From assembly GCA_049792875.1 (NCBI GenBank), contig JBARBI010000016.1:1-43060 (forward strand): a DNA stretch of 43,060 nucleotides, given 5' to 3'. The notes under the pieces were generated by a model, which did no database searches, had not been told where the DNA came from, and worked only from the letters and a program-made list of their open reading frames with translations. Within the stretch, counting starts at the first letter, position 1. Every line of letters starts with the position of its first letter. Origin of the DNA: Sulfotelmatobacter sp049792875. Its GTDB lineage: Bacteria; Acidobacteriota; Terriglobia; Terriglobales; Acidobacteriaceae. A program made the translations under genes and the position numbers. Shown one piece after another: positions 34,197 to 42,016 of the stretch.

Positions 34197-35522
34197 TTAG
34201 CCGACCTCTTCGCTCCAGGTTTGCAGCGTCTTTTTCACCAGGTCCATGAACTGGTCAGCAACGGCACCGTCGATGAGACGATGATCGTAGCCAAGGGTCA
34301 GGTGGACGACCGAGCGAATCGCGATGGAATCGGTGCCGTCTTTGTCGGTGATGACCATGGGTTGCTTGGTGATGCCGCCGACCCCCATGATGGCGGAGTT
34401 TGGCTGGTTAATGATCGGAAGGCCAAAGACGGCGCCGAACTGGCCGGGGTTGGTGACAGTGAAGGTGGAACCCTCGACGTCTTCCGGCTTAAGTTTCTTG
34501 GTGCGGGCACGCTCGCCGAGGTCAGTGATGCCACGCTGCAAGCCGAGGAAGTTCAAGTCTCCCGCGTTCTTCAGGACGGGAACGATCAGGCCCCAGTCGA
34601 GAGCGACCGCGATGCCCATGTTGATCTGGCGGTGGTAACGGATGTTTTCGCCTTCGAGGGAAGCGTTGACGATGGGCCACTGCTGAAGGGCTATGACGGC
34701 CGCGCGCACGAAGAAGGGCATGAAGGTGAGGCGGGCACCGTGACGCTGCTCGAATCCTGCTTTGTGCTTGTTCCGTAGGTTGACGATGCGGGTGAAGTCC
34801 ACTTCGTACATGCAGTGGACGTGAGCGCTGGTTCGGCGAGACTCGATCATGCGCTGGGCAATGATCTTGCGCATGTTCGTTAGGGGAACGAGGTCGCCGG
34901 GATACGGCGCTGGAGCAGGTGGTGCGGCAGGGCGAGAAGCAGGGGTGGTCTCCGTTGGGGCGGAGGCCGGAACGGCGGGACGGACGAATGTGTCCGTCCC
35001 CACGCGAGGGGCTTGTGATCCCTGGCTCTCGATGAATGTCAGGATGTCCTGCTTGGTGATGCGGCCTCCGAGTCCGGTGCCGGAGATCTGGGAGAGACTT
35101 ACGCCGTGCTCGCGGGCGATCTTGCGGACCAGCGGCGAGGAGCGAGCCTCTTCTTCCTCTTCGTGTGCAACGGGGGTGGCGGGCGGTGGCGGGGCAGGAG
35201 CGGCTTTCTTCTCATCGACTTTCGCGACGGCGGGTTTCTCGGCGGCGGGTGCGGCGGGCTTGGCTGGAGGGGCGGCGGCTTCGCCATCGGCCACGATGGT
35301 TCCGACGACCGTGTTCACGCCAACGGTCGTGCCTTCGGTGACTTTGATTTCCCGTAAAACACCGGAAGCCGGAGCGGGAATCTCGGCGTCGACTTTATCG
35401 GTGGAGATTTCGAAAAGGGGTTCGTCGCGCTGAACTTTGTCGCCGGGCTTCTTCAACCACTTAGTAATAGTGCCCTCCACGATGGACTCGCCCATCTGGG
35501 GCATGATGATGTCAGTTGGCAT
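34197..35522 (-). CDS. 2-oxoacid dehydrogenase E2, dihydrolipoyl acyltransferase
   Basis: 441 residues from the ATG at 35522 (MPTDIIMPQMGESIVEGT), with AAGGA upstream. One lipoyl domain (lipoyl Lys43 in EISTDKVDAE) is followed by a long Ala/Pro linker, a peripheral subunit-binding domain (about 127-165; SPLVRKIAREHGVSLSQISG), a second linker, and the acyltransferase core ending YDHRLIDGAVADQF with catalytic His414 and Asp418. It transfers the acyl group from E1 to CoA and forms the complex core. The single lipoyl domain fits branched-chain or succinyl-type E2. Part of the second linker (residues ~175-182) is encoded by a genomic palindrome repeat. Clustered with E1, E3 and lipB. Confidence 0.93.
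   Translation of the reverse strand: MPTDIIMPQMGESIVEGTITKWLKKPGDKVQRDEPLFEISTDKVDAEIPAPASGVLREIKVTEGTTVGVNTVVGTIVADGEAAAPPAKPAAPAAEKPAVAKVDEKKAAPAPPPPATPVAHEEEEEARSSPLVRKIAREHGVSLSQISGTGLGGRITKQDILTFIESQGSQAPRVGTDTFVRPAVPASAPTETTPASRPAAPPAPAPYPGDLVPLTNMRKIIAQRMIESRRTSAHVHCMYEVDFTRIVNLRNKHKAGFEQRHGARLTFMPFFVRAAVIALQQWPIVNASLEGENIRYHRQINMGIAVALDWGLIVPVLKNAGDLNFLGLQRGITDLGERARTKKLKPEDVEGSTFTVTNPGQFGAVFGLPIINQPNSAIMGVGGITKQPMVITDKDGTDSIAIRSVVHLTLGYDHRLIDGAVADQFMDLVKKTLQTWSEEVG
34978..34999. repeat. Palindromic repeat inside the E2 gene
   Basis: Arms GGACGGAC and GTCCGTCC (8 bp) with a 6-nt loop, followed by CCCAC as in the intergenic copies. It encodes GTDTFVRP in the flexible linker. Confidence 0.65.
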
Positions 35523-35942
35523 GATTTCCTTCCACGTGGGCCCACAGTTTGGGACAGGGGCTGGACGCAAACGAATATTATAGCGTTTAGAAGAGTTGAT
35601 GCGAACGGGGTGGCAGCGCTAGCGCCGATTTCGAGAGCCTAGAGTTCCCTTCGTGAGGAAACCGTTTGCTGAAAAACTGTGTTCAAACATTTCGGGGGCT
35701 AAAGAGCGTGGGTGAGAACTCGTGCCGTCCCTACGGGACTCGCCTCATCTTCCCACTTCTACCGGCACTCCCGTGCCGGGCTTTCACATACCGCCCCTTC
35801 GGGGCTGGAATTCTAAGGATTCCGTTCCACCCTTTCTCCCGAAAAGCAGTTCTCACGCAGTCTCTAAAGCCCGCACAAGGAGGAAGGCTTCATCGCAGCG
35901 CTGAAAGCACTGCGCTACCCAAAACTTCCCGTTTTCCAGACA
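35523..35942. other. 420-bp gap between cytochrome c and E2 genes
   Basis: Largely occupied by the 177-bp terminal-inverted-repeat element at 35696-35872. The E2 ribosome binding site is at the left end. No gene. Confidence 0.6.
35696..35872. mobile_element. 177-bp MITE-like element with 25-bp imperfect terminal inverted repeats
   Basis: The left end (35696-35720) and the complement of the right end (35848-35872) agree at 20 of 25 positions, including GTGAGAACT at the inner side and GGGCT at the outer side. Inside are successive small hairpins: GTCCC/GGGAC, GGCAC/GTGCC, GCCCC/GGGGC and GGAAT/ATTCC. No open frame of significance. No target-site duplication is obvious. Confidence 0.6.
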
Positions 35943-36509
35943 TTAGTGGTGGTCGTGCTTTTCTCCGCCTTCCTTCTTTTCGTCACCCACGGTGGGTTCG
36001 ACGTTGAAGTTGGCCTTCCAGAATTCCTGCACGGCAGGTGGGAGTTTGTCGAGGTGGGAGAGCAGCATGGTGATTTTCCACATGTCCGGCACGCTGAGCG
36101 TCTTGTCCCAGGCAGGCATGCCAGTGTAACGAATGCCGGTGCGGATGGTGTAGAAAATGTGCCACTCGGGATCGTCAGGCGGGTCGGAGATGAGATTCGG
36201 CGGTGGTGGATAAAACGAAGCGGCGAGCAAGGAGGGCTTGTGGTCGAGGCCTCCGTGGCAGAGGGCGCAGTTCATGGTGTAGAGCTTCATGCCGTCTTCC
36301 AGATTCTGATCCGTCGGGGTCAGCGGGTTGGTGACGTGGGGAGCGTGGCGATCCATAGAGGCATCGACGGCGCCCATGGCCAAGCGGCGCTCGATCCGCG
36401 GAGGCTCGACGTTTGCGGCAGTCGGGAGAAGACCGAGCATGGCGACCCCGAGCGCGCCGAGGATGAGTACCAGGAGCGTGACGATTACACCGAGAGAGAA
36501 CTTACCCAT
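35943..36509 (-). CDS. Membrane-anchored monoheme cytochrome c
   Basis: 188 residues. The N-terminal helix KFSLGVIVTLLVLILGALGV is an uncleaved anchor or signal. A class-I-like cytochrome domain follows, with heme motif CALCH (DGMKLYTMNCALCHGG) and the distal Met in GIRYTGMPAWDKTLS. MWKITMLLSHLDKLPP forms the usual last helix, and the His/Lys-rich tail ends EKHDHH. It would carry electrons on the periplasmic face. It lies between the E1 beta and E2 genes on the same strand, which is unexpected because the dehydrogenase is cytosolic and passes electrons to NAD. The link may be only positional. Confidence 0.87.
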   Translation of the reverse strand: MGKFSLGVIVTLLVLILGALGVAMLGLLPTAANVEPPRIERRLAMGAVDASMDRHAPHVTNPLTPTDQNLEDGMKLYTMNCALCHGGLDHKPSLLAASFYPPPPNLISDPPDDPEWHIFYTIRTGIRYTGMPAWDKTLSVPDMWKITMLLSHLDKLPPAVQEFWKANFNVEPTVGDEKKEGGEKHDHH

Positions 36510-36580
36510 GAGGCCTCCGAAATTCTTATTGTGGCAGATGGAGCGGCTGACGCGCTAGCTTCGTGGGACTCATGCGGAGA

Positions 36581-36657
36581 GTCGAGCTTTGCTCGACGGA
36601 CAGCCGAGGGCGGCTGTCCCCACATTCGGTCAAAGGCGGGCGGACGAAAGCGTCCGC
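36581..36657. repeat. Array of three palindromes between E1 beta and cytochrome c
   Basis: GTCGAGC/GCTCGAC (36581-36597), GGACAGCCG/CGGCTGTCC (36598-36619) and GCGGACG/CGTCCGC (36640-36657) occur in tandem. The middle one is the family seen at 3630, including the trailing CCCACAT. Confidence 0.75.
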
Positions 36658-36668
36658 TGCTACGCGAG

Positions 36669-37640
36669 TCAATATGCATGCAGGCGGCGGGATTCGCGGA
36701 CTACGTCTTCTACCTTGGGCAGGTAGTGATGTTCCTGCGGGGGGGAGAAAGGGACAGCCGAGTCAAGGCCGGCTATGCGGACGATGGGGCCGTCGAGGTC
36801 GTCGAAGGCTTCTTCGTTGATGATGGCGGCAATTTCGCCGGCGAGGCCTCCGGTGCGGGAGTGTTCGTGCAGGATGATGACCTTGTTCGTCTTCTTCACG
36901 GTTTGCGCGATGGCTTCGCGGTCGAGCGGGGAAACGGTGCGCAGGTCGAGGATTTCGAGGTCGATTCCGTCTTTGCTCAGGATTTCGGCCGCTTCGAGCG
37001 CGGTGTGGACCATCGCAGCGTAGGTGATGACGCTCAGGTCGCGGCCTTCGCGGGCGATGTTGGCTTTGCCGATGGGGACGACATAATCGTCGGCGGGAAC
37101 TTCGCCCTTGATCCGGCGGTAAAGGTATTTGTGCTCGAAGAAGATGCAGGGATTGTTGTCGCGGATGGCAGCTTTGATGAGGCCTTTGGCGTCGTAGGGC
37201 GTCGCCGGGCAGATGACTTTCAGGCCAGGATTGTGGACGAACCACATTTCGGGATTCTGCGAGTGGAAGGGGCCACCGTGGACGTATCCGCCGCTGGGTC
37301 CGCGGAGGACGAGCGGGGCCGGGGCACCCCAGAGATAGTGCGTTTTGGCGACCATGTTGCTGATCTGGTTGAAGGCGCAGCCGATGAAGTCCATGAACTG
37401 GAACTCGGCGACGGGGCGCATGCCGGTGAGCGACGCCCCAAAGGCCGCGCCCACGATGGCGGACTCCGCGATGGGCGTGTCGATAACACGTGCGGGGCCG
37501 AAGCGGTCGATGAAGCCGTCGGTGACTTTGAAGGCGCCGCCGTAAATGCCGATGTCTTCGCCGAGGCAGAAGACGGTGGGATCGCGGTCCATTTCTTCCC
37601 AGATTCCCTGTCGGATGGCTTCGAGGTAGGTAAGGAGCAT
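36669..37640 (-). CDS. 2-oxoacid dehydrogenase E1 beta subunit
   Basis: 323 residues of the transketolase-like beta chain. LTYLEAIRQGIWEEMDRDP and VFCLGEDIGIYGGAFKVTDG form the TPP-binding entry with the conserved Glu of GED. RVIDTPIAESAIVGAAFGAS, FMDFIGCAFNQISNMVAKTH and VHGGPFHSQNPEMWF are the usual landmarks, and the C-terminal domain follows from about residue 200. With E1 alpha it decarboxylates a 2-oxoacid and acylates E2. Sequence alone does not decide between pyruvate, branched-chain and acetoin; branched-chain or acetoin type is favoured by the separate alpha and beta chains and the single-lipoyl E2. Cytosolic. Confidence 0.92.
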   Translation of the reverse strand: MLLTYLEAIRQGIWEEMDRDPTVFCLGEDIGIYGGAFKVTDGFIDRFGPARVIDTPIAESAIVGAAFGASLTGMRPVAEFQFMDFIGCAFNQISNMVAKTHYLWGAPAPLVLRGPSGGYVHGGPFHSQNPEMWFVHNPGLKVICPATPYDAKGLIKAAIRDNNPCIFFEHKYLYRRIKGEVPADDYVVPIGKANIAREGRDLSVITYAAMVHTALEAAEILSKDGIDLEILDLRTVSPLDREAIAQTVKKTNKVIILHEHSRTGGLAGEIAAIINEEAFDDLDGPIVRIAGLDSAVPFSPPQEHHYLPKVEDVVRESRRLHAY

Positions 37641-37912
37641 AAAATCCTGGCCGCTGATTAGCCTGACTTAGACAGATTAGAAATTGTACAAGATGCGGTA
37701 CGGCCGTTTCTTTTCAAGCCTTCCTGAAGGCGAAACGCAAGGTCCCTCGACGGCGCGAAACGACTCGCTGCGCTCATCGTTTTGCTCCGCTTGGGATGAC
37801 AATGTTGGGAGCGTTTCACAATAACCCAATGCTTGTCTGTGACGCGTGAACATGAAATTCACAGTCCTTACACCCTTTATTTTCACTTCAGCTTAGGTGA
37901 GACGACCCTTGC
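37641..37912. other. Gap between E1 alpha and E1 beta genes
   Basis: 272 bp with a degenerate copy of the GGATGACA-type dispersed repeat (about 37755-37802). Unusually long for subunits of one complex; a separate promoter for E1 beta is possible but none is clear. Confidence 0.5.
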
Positions 37913-39262
37913 CTATTTCAAATGCACGGCGGCTTCGGTTTGCTTGAAGCTGCCAGCACCCTTCTTTACCTTTGGCAAGCCGTATTTCGGTTTGATTTCG
38001 TGGCAGCCGTTCTCGCAGAACACGCCACCCTCTGCTGATTCTGGCGTTGGCATCGGGGAGCTTACGGCTATTTCGCGTTCTGTTTCGATTACCTCTTCTA
38101 CTTCTGCGATCAGCGCTTCGTTTTCTTTCGGCGTCAGCCACTTCTTATCTTTTACTAGGTAATTTTCAAAGCGAGCGATGGGATCGCGCTTTTTCCAGAA
38201 GTCGAACATCGGTTTGGGTACATAGCTTGCGGCATCGTGGATGGCGTGGCCTTTCATGCGCATCATTTTGGCTTCGATCAGAGTGGGGCCTTCGCCGCGG
38301 TGGGCGCGCTCGACGGCTTCGTGGGCGGCGTCGTAGACCTGGCAGGCGTCGGTGCCGTCGACGATCACGCCGGGGATGCCGTATCCGATGGCGCGTTCGG
38401 CGAGGTCTTTGCAGCGGTATTGCATTTCGGACGGCGTGGAGTAAGCCCAAAGATTGCTCTCGACGAAGAGCACGAGCCCGAGATTCTGCACGGCGGCGAA
38501 GTTGATGCCTTCATAAGTCACGCCGGTGGACTGGCCACCGTCGCCGATGTAGGTCATGACGGCGAGGTTGCGCCCTTGGAGACGCGCGCCGAGAGCGACG
38601 CCGGAGAGCACGGGGATGAGATCGCCGAGCATCGAGATGGGCGAAACCATGTTGCGCTTTTCGATGTCGCCGAAGTGCGAGGTGCCGTCGCGGCCCTTGG
38701 TGGGTGAGTCGGCTTTGGCCATGTACTGCATCATGGTGTCGCTGGCCCGGAAGCCGCGGACCAGGAGCGATCCCTGGTTGCGGATCATGGGGGCAAACCA
38801 GTCGTCTTTGTCGAGGGCGTACGCAGAGGCGCAGGAGCAGGCTTCCTGGCCGAGTCCGAAGTAGACTCCGCCAACGACCTTGCCTTGCTTGTAGAGGTTT
38901 TCTAACGCGACCTCCATTTTGCGGTTGAGCAGCATGTAGCGGTAGATCTCGATGGCTTGCTTCTGGTCGAGATACTTGGAGTCGCGGATCGGCGGAACGG
39001 GGACGTCGAGATTGCCAGTGACTTCGTAGAGTACGTGTTCGGCACCGTGGCGGTCTTTTTCTACCTTCTGGCTTACCGTGAAGTCTGGGTGCTCGAGGCG
39101 GTAGTCGGGGATGGAATAGGTGCGGAGATCGGAGAGCGGGGAGTTGTTTCCCTTCGTCGAGCTGCGCTCGACGGGACGGGCGAATGCGCCCCTCCCCACA
39201 CTAACGTTACGCGAACGATTGCCGTTGGAGTTGAGCTTGAGCTTAGTTTTCTTGTTCCCCAT
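37913..39262 (-). CDS. 2-oxoacid dehydrogenase E1 alpha subunit
   Basis: 449 residues, longer than the usual ~330-400 because of an N-terminal extension and a C-terminal tail. The TPP motif is YIGDGGQSTGVTYEGINFAA, with the LVLFVESNLWAYSTP loop completing the site. KQAIEIYRYMLLNRKMEVAL and VYFGLGQEACSCASAYAL are typical E1 alpha openings, and MMRMKGHAIHDAASYVPK carries the loop near the E2-binding surface. It forms a heterotetramer with E1 beta. Residues ~21-37 are encoded by a palindromic repeat that lies inside the frame; the protein starts MGNKKTKLKLN with no better downstream start. The tail has a lone Cys pair (VFCENGCHE) of unknown meaning. Confidence 0.91.
   Translation of the reverse strand: MGNKKTKLKLNSNGNRSRNVSVGRGAFARPVERSSTKGNNSPLSDLRTYSIPDYRLEHPDFTVSQKVEKDRHGAEHVLYEVTGNLDVPVPPIRDSKYLDQKQAIEIYRYMLLNRKMEVALENLYKQGKVVGGVYFGLGQEACSCASAYALDKDDWFAPMIRNQGSLLVRGFRASDTMMQYMAKADSPTKGRDGTSHFGDIEKRNMVSPISMLGDLIPVLSGVALGARLQGRNLAVMTYIGDGGQSTGVTYEGINFAAVQNLGLVLFVESNLWAYSTPSEMQYRCKDLAERAIGYGIPGVIVDGTDACQVYDAAHEAVERAHRGEGPTLIEAKMMRMKGHAIHDAASYVPKPMFDFWKKRDPIARFENYLVKDKKWLTPKENEALIAEVEEVIETEREIAVSSPMPTPESAEGGVFCENGCHEIKPKYGLPKVKKGAGSFKQTEAAVHLK
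39156..39191. repeat. Palindromic repeats inside the E1 alpha gene
   Basis: GTCGAGC/GCTCGAC (39156-39172) is the same palindrome as 36581-36597. GGGCG/CGCCC (39178-39191), followed by TCCCCAC, is adjacent. Together they encode part of the N-terminal extension. Confidence 0.7.
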
Positions 39263-39319
39263 GTGAAAGCGGCGCGAGTGCGCGATGTATTGATGGTATC
39301 GCGAGAGGGGGGGATTGGG

Positions 39320-40168
39320 CTAGGTGGGGTGAGTTGGCGTTGGTGAATTTGGCACCGCCTCGCTGCGCTTTCGAGGCGGCTGTCCCAACGTGGTTTGTGC
39401 TGCGCCCAAAAGGGCGTCGAGGGTTTCGACCCAGAGCATCTGGCTTGAAAAAACTGTCCCGAAGTTGCGGGAGATGGACTCGGCGACGGTGTTCAGGTCG
39501 AGGAGCTTGCCTCGTTCTTGCTGCATCGAGGTGACGGGCTTCGACGTGATACCGCAAGGAATGATCAGATTGAAGTAGCTCAAATCGGTGTCGACGTTGA
39601 GGGCGAAGCCGTGCGAGGTCACGAAGCGGGAGATGTGAACGCCGATCGCCGCTAGCTTGGCTTCGACTCGGTTCTCGGGGCGCCTCGCTCCGCCGCGGCC
39701 GACAGCCGAGGCGGCTGTCTCCACATGAGCATCGCTGGGGTCCGTCCACACTCCGGTTAGGCCGGGCACTCGCTTGGCGGGGATGGCGAAGTCGGCGCAT
39801 GTTCGGATCAAGACTTCTTCAAGGCGGCGGACGAACTCGATCACGCCTAGAGTTTTGCGCTTGCCATCGGGCGTGGCGTGGCCGCGCAGATCGAAGATGG
39901 GATAGCCGACGATTTGGCCGGGGCCGTGGAAGGTGACGTCGCCCCCGCGGTCGCATTCGAAGAGTTCAACCTCACGTTGGGCTAGGTATTCGGGAGAGGC
40001 GATTACGTTGGCGGCTTTGGCGTTGCGGCCCAGTGTGATCACCGGGAAATGTTCGAGCAGGAGCAGGACGTCGCCTATCTTTTCTTCTTTACGGAGCGCT
40101 ACGAGTTGTTGCTGCAGGCGGAGGCCCGTGGCGTAGTCGACGGTGCCGAGTTGGATTAGCGAGATCAC
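39320..40168 (-). CDS. lipB: Octanoyltransferase LipB
   Basis: 282 residues. It transfers octanoyl from acyl carrier protein to lipoyl domains such as that of the E2 encoded downstream. Family motifs are clear: LLLLEHFPVITLGRNA, DRGGDVTFHGPGQIVGYPIF, the catalytic Lys171 in KLAAIGVHISRFVTSHGFAL, NVDTDLSYFNLIIPCGI with catalytic Cys205, and VTSMQQE. Residues ~144-168 (PSDAHVETAASAVGRGG) are an insertion between GVWTD and the catalytic Lys, where other LipB proteins have only a few residues. The insertion is encoded by the palindromic repeat at 39701-39719 and its flanks. The C-terminal ~20 residues also run into a repeat. Cytosolic. Confidence 0.93.
   Translation of the reverse strand: MISLIQLGTVDYATGLRLQQQLVALRKEEKIGDVLLLLEHFPVITLGRNAKAANVIASPEYLAQREVELFECDRGGDVTFHGPGQIVGYPIFDLRGHATPDGKRKTLGVIEFVRRLEEVLIRTCADFAIPAKRVPGLTGVWTDPSDAHVETAASAVGRGGARRPENRVEAKLAAIGVHISRFVTSHGFALNVDTDLSYFNLIIPCGITSKPVTSMQQERGKLLDLNTVAESISRNFGTVFSSQMLWVETLDALLGAAQTTLGQPPRKRSEAVPNSPTPTHPT
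39355..39379. repeat. Palindrome at the 3' end of lipB
   Basis: CCGCCTCG and CGAGGCGG (8 bp) around 9 nt, followed by CTGTCCCAACG, a decayed form of the CTGTCCCCACA end of the family. It encodes the last residues of LipB. Confidence 0.6.
39701..39719. repeat. Palindromic repeat inside lipB
   Basis: GACAGCCG and CGGCTGTC (8 bp) around AGG, then TCCACATG. Same core and same right flank as the intergenic copy at 3630-3665. Confidence 0.8.
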
Positions 40169-40195
40169 GGTAGTTTTCGAACAAGATCAAAATCA

Positions 40196-40263
40196 TTCAC
40201 CACCGAGGACCCGGAGGACACAGAGGAATTGCATAGGTCCTTCGCTTCGCTCAGGATGACAAG
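40196..40263. repeat. Two dispersed repeats between lipB and lpdA
   Basis: TTCACCACCGAGGAC-type repeat (40196-40228, also at 41832-41863), then the 29-bp repeat (40235-40263) identical to 22370-22398. Confidence 0.75.
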
Positions 40264-40311
40264 AGTCTTAGTTCTTTCCGTGTTCATCTGTGTAATCAGT
40301 GGCAAAGAAGT

Positions 40312-41727
40312 TCATGCGTTAATCGCGAGTCCGTAAACGCTGTTGGATGCATCCAGCATGGCTTCGGCCAATGTTGGATGGGCGTGAATTGTCCACATCA
40401 GGTCTTCCACCGTCGCTTCCCGCTCTATGGCGACCACGGCTTCGGCGATCAATTCCGTGGCCTGGGGGCCGATGATGTGCACGCCCAGGATCTCGCCGTA
40501 GTCGGCGTCGGAGACGATTTTGATGAAGCCTTCGTGCTGACCGACGATCGAAGCGCGCGAGTTGGCGGTGAAGGGGAACTTGCCGACCTTCACGTTGTAT
40601 CCGGCTTCACGAGCCCTGGTTTCGGTAAGGCCGACACTACCGATTTCGGGATGGCAATAGGTGGCGCCGGGGATGTGTTCGGGATTGATCGGCTTGCCGG
40701 GCTTGCCGGCGATCTTGGCGACGGCGACGAGCGCTTCCATGGCGCCCACGTGGGCCAGTTGCGGCGTGCCGAGGACGATATCGCCGACAGCGTAAACGCC
40801 GGGTTCGGTGGTCTGCATCCAGGAATCGGTTTGGATGAAGCCGCGGTCCGGCTTGATCTTGGTGCGTTCGAGGCCGACGTTCTCGGTGCGCGGTTTGCGG
40901 CCGACAGCGATCAGTATCTTCTCGGCGTCGATCTTCTGCTGCTTGCCATCCACGGAAATGGTTACGGCGACGCCCGCCTTCGTTTTCTCGACACTGTCAA
41001 CTTTCGCGCTGGTGTGGAAGTTGATGCCACGCTTGCGATAGACGCGCGCGAGTTCCTTCGACACTTCCTCGTCTTCCACCGGCACCAGACGCGGCAGCAT
41101 TTCGATGATCGTCACTTCGCAGTCAAAGGACCGATAAATCGAGGCGAACTCGACCCCTACTGCTCCGGCTCCGACAATCACGATCGACTTCGGGAGCTCT
41201 TTCAGACTCAGAATCTCGATATTGGTCAGGATGCGGTCGTTGGCTTCGAGGCCAGGCAGCATGCGGGCTTCGGAGCCGGTCGCAAGAATTACATTCCTTG
41301 CCTTGAGATGTGTGGTTTTGCCGTCGTTCGTAATATCGACGGTGTGCACGCCGTTTTGCGCCGAGCCCGCAAGCTTGCCGTAACCTTTCACCGTCTCGAC
41401 CTTATTCTTCTTCATCAGGAACTCGAGGCCCTTGGCGTGCTTGGCGACGATCTTTCCTTTGCGCTCCTGGATTGCGGCCCAGTTGAGCTTGCGCGCGTCC
41501 ACGCCTTCGATGCCGAATTCCTTTGCCTGTTTCAGATGATCCCAGAGTTCCGCGTTGAAGAGCAGCGCCTTGGTCGGGATGCAACCGACATGAAGGCAGG
41601 TACCGCCGAGGAAGCCGTCTTTTTCGATCAAAGCGGTCTTCAGGCCGTACTGGCCGGCGCGAATCGCGGCCGTGTATCCGGCTGGGCCGCTACCGATGAT
41701 AGCGACGTCGTAGATGGTTTCGGGCAA
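40312..41727 (-). CDS. lpdA: Dihydrolipoyl dehydrogenase (E3)
   Basis: 471 residues. It reoxidises the dihydrolipoyl group of E2 with FAD and passes electrons to NAD. The FAD site is DVAIIGSGPAGYTAAIRAGQ. The redox disulfide is GGTCLHVGCIPTK (Cys44, Cys49; the usual Asn after CL is His here). The NAD-binding Rossmann motif is SIVIVGAGAVGVEFASIY, the second FAD motif is GVYAVGDIV, and the interface His-Glu pair is in TIHAHPTLAEAM. Full length for the family. It heads the cluster upstream of lipB and the E1/E2 genes, so it probably serves that complex, though E3 is often shared. Confidence 0.95.
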   Translation of the reverse strand: MPETIYDVAIIGSGPAGYTAAIRAGQYGLKTALIEKDGFLGGTCLHVGCIPTKALLFNAELWDHLKQAKEFGIEGVDARKLNWAAIQERKGKIVAKHAKGLEFLMKKNKVETVKGYGKLAGSAQNGVHTVDITNDGKTTHLKARNVILATGSEARMLPGLEANDRILTNIEILSLKELPKSIVIVGAGAVGVEFASIYRSFDCEVTIIEMLPRLVPVEDEEVSKELARVYRKRGINFHTSAKVDSVEKTKAGVAVTISVDGKQQKIDAEKILIAVGRKPRTENVGLERTKIKPDRGFIQTDSWMQTTEPGVYAVGDIVLGTPQLAHVGAMEALVAVAKIAGKPGKPINPEHIPGATYCHPEIGSVGLTETRAREAGYNVKVGKFPFTANSRASIVGQHEGFIKIVSDADYGEILGVHIIGPQATELIAEAVVAIEREATVEDLMWTIHAHPTLAEAMLDASNSVYGLAINA

Positions 41728-42016
41728 TGGAGTAATCCTCGGTTCTCAATATGTAGAGATGACTCACGGCAAACGAATGATTCTAGAACAGCGGCATCGA
41801 TGGGGCCAAACGATCGAAGGACCACACGAGCTTCACCACCGAGGACACGGAGGACACAGCGGACAAGCACGGAGCGAAACGCAGAAGAGAGCTGCGACAT
41901 GCTTGCACCGCTGGTGCTTCTGCCGGCGAGCACGGGGTCCTTCGACTTCGTAGCAGCTTCGCATTCGCGAAGCTGCCACTACGCTCGGATGACAGGGGCG
42001 GAGAGTAGGACGACTC
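41728..42016. other. 289-bp gap filled with repeats
   Basis: Contains a TTCACCACCGAGGAC-type repeat (41832-41863) and a dispersed repeat around 41938-41996 holding a perfect hairpin GCAGCTTCGC/GCGAAGCTGC (41953-41976). No gene; the hairpin has no T-tract. Confidence 0.6.

Noticed and set aside
35946..37661. 571-codon open frame on the plus strand
   Set aside because: Lies antisense to the cytochrome c and E1 beta genes, whose motifs are unambiguous; long antisense frames are expected in GC-rich DNA.
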